Shown: positions 23,615-29,477 of the stretch, piece after piece
Position numbering within the stretch: position 1 is the stretch's first letter
Layout: each line of letters begins with the position of its first letter
Assembly: GCA_965653565.1 (NCBI GenBank)
Contig: CBFHAI010000049.1
Span: 1-32,924, forward strand
DNA: 32,924 nt
Origin: JALCLA01 sp965653565
GTDB lineage: Bacteria; Pseudomonadota; Gammaproteobacteria; Xanthomonadales; Xanthomonadaceae
Direction: 5' to 3'
Position numbers and translations under genes: made by a program
Notes under the pieces: model-generated
What the model saw: the letters and a program-made list of their open reading frames with translations, nothing else
What the model was told of the DNA's origin: nothing
Database searches by the model: none

Positions 23615-24612
23615 CAATTCAACTTAGCCCGTCGGTAACTCATCCGACCATCGCCGAGGTGTATCAGAACATTCGGGGGAAGAAGCTTGTTCTTCGGCCT
23701 GACTTCCAGCGGCGGTTCGTCTGGACTCATGAGCACCAAGAAGAGTTTCTGGACACAATTCTTCGTGGTTATCCTTTCCCCGAGATCTACGTCTGTCGCG
23801 GTGACATTGATGTTGTGAATCTCACAACCACTCAGCATGTCATTGACGGACAGCAGCGCCTCACGACGATTCAGCTTTACATCGAAGGGAAGCAGCATCG
23901 CCCATTCTCAAAAATTCCCAACTTTGCGGCACTCAGCGAAGATCAGAAGAAGGAACTGCTCTCATACCAATTGGTCATGCGAGACCTTGGCGAGGTTGAC
24001 GACGGACTTATAAGAGAAATCTTCCGCCGCATCAATCTCACGAAGTTCAAGCTGGAAGACATCGAGATTCACAACGCGGTGTACGACGGGGAGTTCATCC
24101 AGGCGGCAAAGCAACTTCTGGGAACAATAGACCTGCGTACCTACGATGTCTTCCACGAGTCCGAGTTCACTCGCATGGCAGACCTTCACTTCGTTTTGTT
24201 GGTCATGGCTACCCTAGAGAACGAGGGCTACTTCCCGCAGGACAACGAGGTTGAAACCTATATTGCCAAATACAACGACGATTATCCCGGCCGAAGCAAG
24301 ATGAACGAGTTGCTCAAGCAGACATTCAGCGTTGTAGATTCTCTCAAGCTTAGGGCGGACTCCATCTGGTTCCGAAAGTCGAATTTCTTCACAATGGTTG
24401 TTGAGTTCGCTCGCCATGGAGCGAAGCTCCCTGCGGACGTTGTGTCTAAGCTGATCTGGTTAGAAGAGAAGATCTTGGGAGCAAAGCTTCTACCGGATAC
24501 TGAATTCGGCCGGTACTACGGGTACATGTACACAGGGACGACTGGCCGCAAAGCTCGGATCGAGCGCGCGACCATTTTCAACGCACATCTCTTCGGTGAG
24601 AAGACCACCTAG
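23611..24612 (+). CDS. Stand-alone DUF262 (GmrS/SspE N-terminal type) protein
   Basis: Predicted 333 residues. ATG at 23611 has AAGGA 6 nt upstream, inside the end of the nucleotidyltransferase gene. DUF262 signatures: LRPDFQRRFVWTHEHQEEFLDTILRG (Arg34, Trp38), RGYPFPEIYV, VIDGQQRLTTI with the DGQQR motif at 79-83, and IREIFRRINLTKFKLEDIEIHNAVYDGEF. In GmrSD and SspE this ParB-like domain binds and hydrolyses NTPs and steers DNA cleavage by a DUF1524 HNH domain. Here the chain ends without any DUF1524 or HNH (no HxxP/N-x-H signature in the last 130 residues). It is therefore a single-domain form that may depend on the upstream partner. Lower GC than the flanking genes suggests horizontal transfer. 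Confidence 0.88.
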   Translation: MTIQLSPSVTHPTIAEVYQNIRGKKLVLRPDFQRRFVWTHEHQEEFLDTILRGYPFPEIYVCRGDIDVVNLTTTQHVIDGQQRLTTIQLYIEGKQHRPFSKIPNFAALSEDQKKELLSYQLVMRDLGEVDDGLIREIFRRINLTKFKLEDIEIHNAVYDGEFIQAAKQLLGTIDLRTYDVFHESEFTRMADLHFVLLVMATLENEGYFPQDNEVETYIAKYNDDYPGRSKMNELLKQTFSVVDSLKLRADSIWFRKSNFFTMVVEFARHGAKLPADVVSKLIWLEEKILGAKLLPDTEFGRYYGYMYTGTTGRKARIERATIFNAHLFGEKTT

Positions 24613-24671
24613 CCACTCTTGATCCGCCTGCTTTTTTCGTCCCTTTCATGCTGCTTTGCGATAGTTCGCCA

Positions 24672-24768
24672 GTGTCTCGATATGGTGGTGTCTCGATATC
24701 AGCGAAACGGGGTCCAGCGAAACGGGGTCAGAGCATCTTTCTCTTTCAGCAACCTGCTCTAACCCGTT
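24672..24768. repeat. Nested direct and inverted repeats downstream of the DUF262 gene
   Basis: GTGTCTCGATAT occurs twice (near 24672 and 24689). AGCGAAACGGGGTC occurs twice (24701-24714, 24716-24729). AACGGGGTCAGAGCA (24721-24735) pairs imperfectly with TGCTCTAACCCGTT (24755-24768) around a pyrimidine-rich loop. ACGGGGTCAGAG-type sequences resemble repeats I recall from transposase-associated REP elements in gammaproteobacteria. It may act as the module's terminator or mark a mobile-element scar. Confidence 0.65.
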
Positions 24769-24810
24769 CCGTTCACGGCGCTCAGCCGCAATAGAAACGT
24801 CGGGGATTGG

Positions 24811-25083
24811 ATGATCTACTTTTTACTCATTCTTGCCGCTTGGGGTTCGCTGTTTCTCAACCTGCCACGTTGGGTATCGGTACTTGGCAGTTGCGTGTTC
24901 CTGGGGCTAGGCGCGATCTTCCTGCTCTTCGGTCTGGCTGGATCATACTGGGACAGCCACATGACATCCGCTGACTCCGCAGCGACATCGACTCTTGTAA
25001 CAGGCGCGCTACTCGTGTTGTCGCGTGCTGCATTGCTGGTCAAGGTCGTACTGCATGCCTTGGTGGCGCCGCCCTCGCCGTGA
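24811..25083 (+). CDS. Small integral membrane protein
   Basis: Predicted 90 residues, ATG at 24811 with CGGGGA 6 nt upstream. Two or three hydrophobic segments: YFLLILAAWGSLFL (3-16), VLGSCVFLGLGAIFLLFGLAG (24-44) and LVTGALLVLSRAALLVKVVLHALV (62-85), joined by a short polar loop (SYWDSHMTSADSAATS). No family is recognised. It is followed 49 nt later by another small membrane protein gene on the same strand. Confidence 0.6.
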   Translation: MIYFLLILAAWGSLFLNLPRWVSVLGSCVFLGLGAIFLLFGLAGSYWDSHMTSADSAATSTLVTGALLVLSRAALLVKVVLHALVAPPSP

Positions 25084-25132
25084 GCCTACGTTGCAGCCTA
25101 ACGTCCGGCGTCACGCCCTCGGTAAGACAAAC

Positions 25133-25360
25133 ATGCTCAAGTACGTCTGGTTGTTGATACTCGCAATTCCGCCTTGGATCGCCGTCGAATTCGATGCCCC
25201 CAAATGGGTCGTGGCGGTTGCGATCGCGCCGTTTTTTCTTCTCGCCATGACGCTGGGCGATCCGGACGAAGATCTGCTTGGGGAAGCATCGGAAGGATTC
25301 CGTAAAAGGACGCTCATACTCGTCGGAGCAGGTGGCCTTGTCTTGGGCGGGGTTCTTTAG
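25133..25360 (+). CDS. Small integral membrane protein
   Basis: Predicted 75 residues, ATG at 25133. Hydrophobic segments YVWLLILAIPPWIAV (4-18) and WVVAVAIAPFFLLAMTLG (25-42), an acidic loop (DPDEDLLGEASEGFRKR) and a terminal LILVGAGGLVLGGVL. No recognised family. The frame is open further upstream but that part is Arg-rich and overlaps the preceding gene, so this ATG is preferred. The 49-nt spacer before it contains GCCTAAC. Confidence 0.55.
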   Translation: MLKYVWLLILAIPPWIAVEFDAPKWVVAVAIAPFFLLAMTLGDPDEDLLGEASEGFRKRTLILVGAGGLVLGGVL

Positions 25361-25365
25361 ATGTT

Positions 25366-25758
25366 GTGGCAGGTGTTCTTTCCCGGCGCATAGGCGCTTA
25401 CACGGTTTCAAGAAGCCAGTGCCGGCCAACCGCAGACGGACACCTTACCGAGAGCGAATCCTGCACTTCTGTGCACGGGGTCGTCGCGCCCCGCAACTTC
25501 GACATTTCGCAGGCGTCATCGCGCTTTGTCCTCATCGACGTGACGTCCGAGCCGGGTCAACTGGTGCCGCGCTCAACCTACCAGCGCAAGGACATATCGG
25601 CATTCCTCGGTAGTCCGGCGGCACTCGGTCGGCGATTTCGAATTTTGGATTTTCGCTCGGGGCGGGAGCTGCAAGCGCTTGGAGACGGCAGCTTTGTGGA
25701 ATGCGGGAGATTCGATCCTGCATCGCCGGACGAAGTGCTCCATCTTGTCGTGCCGTGA
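25366..25758 (+). CDS. Hypothetical protein, uncertain start
   Basis: Predicted 130 residues from a GTG at 25366, 5 nt after the previous stop. No in-frame ATG is available near the front. The N-terminal 20 residues are doubtful: a neighbouring frame begins ATG at 25361 but stops after ten codons, which could mean a frameshift or a truncated gene. The middle and end look protein-like (APRNFDISQASSRFVLIDVTSEPG, LGRRFRILDFRSGRELQALGDGSF, SPDEVLHLVVP). No family recognised. Confidence 0.4.
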   Translation: MAGVLSRRIGAYTVSRSQCRPTADGHLTESESCTSVHGVVAPRNFDISQASSRFVLIDVTSEPGQLVPRSTYQRKDISAFLGSPAALGRRFRILDFRSGRELQALGDGSFVECGRFDPASPDEVLHLVVP

Positions 25759-26085
25759 CAGTGTTCCGCTCCGACTGCGGCGAAGGCTGTCCAGTATGTC
25801 GAGCGGTGGTGGGTAACACGAGGCTGGAATGTGTGCGGTCCTTGCGACCGAAGCCACCGTCCCGCTGGTTACGGGTGTCGCGGCTACTCAGGGCGTGACT
25901 CTTTTTACTGCTAGATAGTTGCCAGCTAGCCGCGACACAGGCCCCACGGTCAGATCGCGACCGTCCATGTCTCCGCATCGTGTCGGTCGTCCGCAAAAGC
26001 CCGAGTAGCCGTATAGCCACGTCCGGATGAGTCTGCTCGTTGCGGGGCGCTCACCGGCACCGATGGGGCTTCGGAAGGAATGGGG
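25759..26085. other. Intergenic, no credible gene
   Basis: About 330 bases upstream of the metzincin-like protease gene. Nothing convincing is coded. A weak 5-bp dyad GCTAG...CTAGC lies near 25912-25930. The last 15 bases hold the ribosome site AAGGA used by the protease gene. Confidence 0.4.
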
Positions 26086-27237
26086 ATGAACCACCGAGTT
26101 GGGGGCCTGATGGCCCTGGGAGTGCTCTTGGGGAGCGGGGCAGCGAGCGGACAGCAAATCTTCGGGAACGGCTTCGAAGAGTCTTGCGAAATCGATGCGG
26201 ACAGCGATCGCTTGCCCAACTGCGAAGAGGCGATCCTGGGGTTGGACTATTTCGACAGCGACACCGATGACGACGGACTTTCCGATGGCGATGAGGTAAT
26301 CGGAACCGTTGGTGGCCTGGATCTCGCGGCCTTTGGCGTCGACCCCAGGCACAAAGACTTGCTCATCGAGATGGACTGGGACGTGGACAGTCGTCACTGC
26401 GCCTTGAACCACTCACACCGGCCGCCGGACGTCGCCATCGCCGGGGTCAAGATTTTCTATGCGGCCGCCCCGGTCACGAATCCGGATGGCGTCAATGGAA
26501 TCAACTTCATCGCGGACTACGGCCAAGGGCCGGCGCCTTTTACGGGAGGCAATGAGGTCGATTTTCCGAATGCGGTGACGGGACAGGTCGACGCGGTGTT
26601 CAAGGGCGTCAAGGCCACAAGCTTCGACCCGAAGCGCGCGGGATATTTCCGCTATCAAGCCCACGGCCATTTCTGGCAAGACAATAACAACAGCAGCGGC
26701 GTCGCCGAAGTCTACGGCGACAACAGCGCCGTGACGCTCAATTGTGCGTATGACAACGCCGACTACGTTCGGAACACGATCATCCACGAGTTAGGCCACA
26801 ACCTCTCGCTGCACCACGGTGGGAACACGTTCTGCAACGGTTTGGCGAACTACAACTCGCTGATGAACTACAGCTATCAGCTTGAAGGGATCGATGTAAC
26901 CTGCGACCGATTCGCCGACGGCGTCGACAACCTGGGTTATTCGCAGGGAAATCGGACGATGATGATCCAGGGCCAGCTCGACGAGGCGCAAGGCCTGCGC
27001 CCACCGGATCATCCGCAGCACCAAGCGATCGATTGGAACGGCAACGGCACGATCGACGCCTCCCCGGTGAATTGGGATGGACCGTGGAGCATCGATGCTG
27101 CGTGCCAAGGCATCACCACGTCGACTGACTTCAACGACTACGCTGCACTGATCCTCGATCCGCTCACGTCACCTGGCGGAGGAGTTTCGACTCCACCCGA
27201 AGACAGCGGCGCCTGCGCGTCCACCCCCAACTTCTGA
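26086..27237 (+). CDS. Secreted metzincin-like zinc metalloprotease
   Basis: Predicted 383 residues. The second ATG (26086) is chosen over 26080 because AAGGA then sits 6 nt upstream, instead of touching the start. Signal peptide residues 1-23 (GLMALGVLLGSGAASGQQ), then mature IFGNGFEES. Residues about 37-71 are Asp-rich calcium-binding-type units (DADSDRLPNCEE, DSDTDDDGLSDGDE), echoing the left-edge surface protein. The catalytic site is His234-Glu235-x-x-His238-x(5)-His244 (HELGHNLSLHH), with Ser241 where metzincins have Gly, and a Met-turn at Met260 (YNSLMNYSY). Proposed role: extracellular proteolysis. No C-terminal anchor is seen. The next gene starts 10 nt later, so an operon is likely. 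Confidence 0.85.
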   Translation: MNHRVGGLMALGVLLGSGAASGQQIFGNGFEESCEIDADSDRLPNCEEAILGLDYFDSDTDDDGLSDGDEVIGTVGGLDLAAFGVDPRHKDLLIEMDWDVDSRHCALNHSHRPPDVAIAGVKIFYAAAPVTNPDGVNGINFIADYGQGPAPFTGGNEVDFPNAVTGQVDAVFKGVKATSFDPKRAGYFRYQAHGHFWQDNNNSSGVAEVYGDNSAVTLNCAYDNADYVRNTIIHELGHNLSLHHGGNTFCNGLANYNSLMNYSYQLEGIDVTCDRFADGVDNLGYSQGNRTMMIQGQLDEAQGLRPPDHPQHQAIDWNGNGTIDASPVNWDGPWSIDAACQGITTSTDFNDYAALILDPLTSPGGGVSTPPEDSGACASTPNF

Positions 27238-27247
27238 GGATTCCGCC

Positions 27248-27727
27248 ATGCGCGCGATTGCTTTGACGCTGATGTTATTTGCGATGGGCGGAACCGCTCG
27301 GGCGGATTGGACCTTCACGCTCGATCCTGCGCCGGCACACGCAGGTCAGGTCGTGAACGTGCGGGTGGACGACCAGTCTGGATGCACGCCGTTTTCCGTG
27401 CCCGCAGTGGTGCGCGAGGGAAGTATCGTCAGGATTTCCTTCTTGCTCGACGACGGGATACTTCCTCCGCCATGCCTCCCCGAGCGCGTTGCGCCACGGT
27501 TGCATTCGTTGGGCGTGTTCTTGCCGGGTAACTACACCGTGGAAGTCAGCCTGTGCGGCAACGTGCCGCCGCCACTGCCGGCGTGCTCGGTCGACACTAC
27601 GCTGAATCTGTCGGTGTTCGGATCCAGCGGCCGGCGAGTCACGGTACCGATGTTGTCGGGCGCGGTCGCGATCGGACTGATGTTCGCGATTATGCTGATC
27701 GGGTGGGTCGGCCAGCGGCGAATCTGA
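27248..27727 (+). CDS. Secreted protein with IPTL-CTERM-like C-terminal sorting/membrane tail
   Basis: Predicted 159 residues. ATG at 27248 has GAGGA 8 nt upstream, just after the protease stop. Signal peptide IALTLMLFAMGGTARA (4-19), mature DWTFTLDPAPAHAGQVVNVRV. The body is a beta-rich, four-to-six-Cys domain (SGCTPFSVPAVV, PPPCLPE, SLCGNVPPPLPACSV). Residues 131-159 are VTVPMLSG, then a 17-residue hydrophobic stretch, then QRRI. This layout resembles the IPTL-CTERM protein-sorting signal but lacks its usual SEW. Suggested role: envelope protein made with the protease, perhaps its partner or substrate. No family is recognised for the body. Confidence 0.75.
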   Translation: MRAIALTLMLFAMGGTARADWTFTLDPAPAHAGQVVNVRVDDQSGCTPFSVPAVVREGSIVRISFLLDDGILPPPCLPERVAPRLHSLGVFLPGNYTVEVSLCGNVPPPLPACSVDTTLNLSVFGSSGRRVTVPMLSGAVAIGLMFAIMLIGWVGQRRI

Positions 27728-27857
27728 GTTGCGAACTGGAGCCTGGTGATAACGCTACTAACACGACCAGATTCTGATCCCCGTAGGAAAGATGGCCGGA
27801 CCTAGAACATACTGACCGCGCTGCCACCGGTTCGGCTACGAATTCAAATCTATCGCC

Positions 27858-28211
27858 ATGCTTTCGCCGCGACCGATACTGCTATGTCTCATCGCCTTGT
27901 CCCTGTTCGTCGCGATGGTCGAGGCGGCCGCTTACTGGTGGGGCTTTCTTGTTGCCGACGACGCCCTATCGCTGTGGGGCCTTGTCTTTCCCATTTTGCT
28001 TGCCTGGTGGGTAGTCACCGATAGTCGCGACAAGCCCTATATCTACAAGCCGTTCTCGTTCGGTTTTCTTGTGCTGTATTCGCTGCCTGTCTATTTGCCT
28101 TACTATCTTTTCCGTACACGCGGTGCGGCAGGGGCGCTCTCGCTCGTTGGCTTCATCACTCTTTATCTGCTCGGGTTTCTGCTGCAACTTGGCATGTGGG
28201 TCGCGAGCTAG
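27858..28211 (+). CDS. Small integral membrane protein
   Basis: Predicted 117 residues, ATG at 27858. Four hydrophobic segments: PILLCLIALSLFVAMVEAAAYWWGFLV (6-32), LWGLVFPILLAWWVV (39-53), SFGFLVLYSLPVYLPYYLF (67-85) and ALSLVGFITLYLLGFLLQLGMWV (93-115), with a short polar loop TDSRDKPYIYKP. No family recognised. The 130 bases before it hold no other gene. Confidence 0.65.
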   Translation: MLSPRPILLCLIALSLFVAMVEAAAYWWGFLVADDALSLWGLVFPILLAWWVVTDSRDKPYIYKPFSFGFLVLYSLPVYLPYYLFRTRGAAGALSLVGFITLYLLGFLLQLGMWVAS

Positions 28212-28260
28212 CTTTTGGCTGCAGGTGCGGCAAAACCTCGGCTTTTGACTCACAGGCTGT

Positions 28261-28551
28261 ATGCGCGACCCCCACGATCCGAAAACCTGTCCTGCGTGCC
28301 AATCCACGCAAATTGTCGTCGGTAGCCTGGGCATCGGGGACGGGTCGGGTACGCGCTTTTTCCCGTCCAACCTTCCGTTGCTCAAACTGGAGCGGTCCGT
28401 GCGTCTCATGGCCGGCAGCCGGTTTTTCGCGTGCACCGAGTGCGACCTTTGTCTGGTCCAATGCGGTTGCGGGACATCTCGCTTTGGTTCTGCGCCCAGG
28501 ATGATTATTTCGCCGGCTGATCGCCAAGACGAGATTGTCCTTTCCTGGTGA
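28261..28551 (+). CDS. Small zinc-ribbon-like protein
   Basis: Predicted 96 residues, ATG at 28261. Four cysteines in two pairs, Cys10-x-x-Cys13 (KTCPACQST) and Cys58-x-x-Cys61 (FFACTECDLCLVQCGC), with extra Cys at 64, 68 and 70, make a probable zinc ribbon. The intervening part is basic and hydrophobic (RFFPSNLPLLKLERSVRLM). Start lies 49 nt after the previous membrane-protein gene. Function not known. Confidence 0.55.
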   Translation: MRDPHDPKTCPACQSTQIVVGSLGIGDGSGTRFFPSNLPLLKLERSVRLMAGSRFFACTECDLCLVQCGCGTSRFGSAPRMIISPADRQDEIVLSW

Positions 28552-28703
28552 TCCCCGCGAATGCGTTTCAACGTGCTCCAACACGGGGCCGCCTCCAGGC
28601 GCCTCCGCAACCAGTTTTTGTGGCGCCCAAACACAGCCAAACCCCACGTCTGACGATAGCGCCACCCCCTTGTTGCGCGATATGCGCGCGCGACAATGGC
28701 CAC

Positions 28704-29477
28704 ATGCCTTACCCGCAAGCCAGCGCGGAGCAGATCCGCGAATTCCACGAACGCGGTTTCCTCGTCGTGCGCGGCGCGTTACCCGCGGATGAACTCGACC
28801 GCATCGAACAGCACTGCGATCTGCTGATCGAAGGCAAGGAAACGCTCGCCAACGATTGGGCCTGGCGCGAAGGTGAGGCGCGCGAACAACGCGTGTTTCG
28901 CATCGTGCAGGCGGCGCTGGGCAAGGTGTGGGCCGAGGTTGCCGATCAACCTTATCGTCGTTGGCTGGCGAGTTTCGCTTCCGCGCTGATGGAGCGCGAG
29001 ATGGAGTTCTGGTACGACCAGTTTCTCGGCAAGCCGCCCGGGCATTCGGCGGTGACCGAGTGGCATCAGGATGAAGGCTATTGGGGCCGCAATTTGGAAG
29101 ATCGCGGCATCACCGGTTGGATTCCGCTGCAGGACGTGAGTCCGGTGAATGGGTGCATGCACTTCATCGATCGCGGGCATCGCGACGGGATTTTGCCGCA
29201 TCGTCTGGTGCCAGGCGTGCAGAGCGATCTGTTGATGTGCAGCGTGGATGCAGCGCGCACGGTCGCCTGTCCGATGTCACGCGGCGATGTCGCGTTTCAT
29301 CATCCGAAGACGCCGCACATGAGCACGGCCAACCACGGTACGGCGTGGCGCAAGGCGGTGAGCAATCATCTGCAGGCGCCGGGCAGCGGCGGCGAGGGCG
29401 GCCACTATCCGTGGCGCGTGAAGGTGAATCAGCGCACCGGCGAGCGTCGCAATGTCGGCGAAGATCAGTCCTTGTAG
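28704..29477 (+). CDS. Phytanoyl-CoA dioxygenase (PhyH) family protein
   Basis: Predicted 257 residues. ATG at 28704 begins MPYPQASAEQIREFHERGFLVVRGALPADEL, the usual PhyH opening; the longer frame from 28548 is not typical of the family. Iron ligands are His121-x-Asp123 (TEWHQDEGYWG) and His205 (HHPKTPHMSTANHGTAWRKAVSNH), with Arg216 placed to bind 2-oxoglutarate. GITGWIPLQDVSPVNGCMHFIDRGH (135-159) is the conserved strand pair. The family hydroxylates a wide range of substrates with Fe(II) and 2-oxoglutarate in the cytoplasm; the substrate here is unknown. The 3' end runs 13 nt into the convergent symporter gene. Confidence 0.92.
   Translation: MPYPQASAEQIREFHERGFLVVRGALPADELDRIEQHCDLLIEGKETLANDWAWREGEAREQRVFRIVQAALGKVWAEVADQPYRRWLASFASALMEREMEFWYDQFLGKPPGHSAVTEWHQDEGYWGRNLEDRGITGWIPLQDVSPVNGCMHFIDRGHRDGILPHRLVPGVQSDLLMCSVDAARTVACPMSRGDVAFHHPKTPHMSTANHGTAWRKAVSNHLQAPGSGGEGGHYPWRVKVNQRTGERRNVGEDQSL

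Noticed and set aside
25084..25132. Integron attC site
   Set aside because: GCCTAAC matches one end consensus, but no GTTRRRY partner or proper inverted arms are seen nearby.
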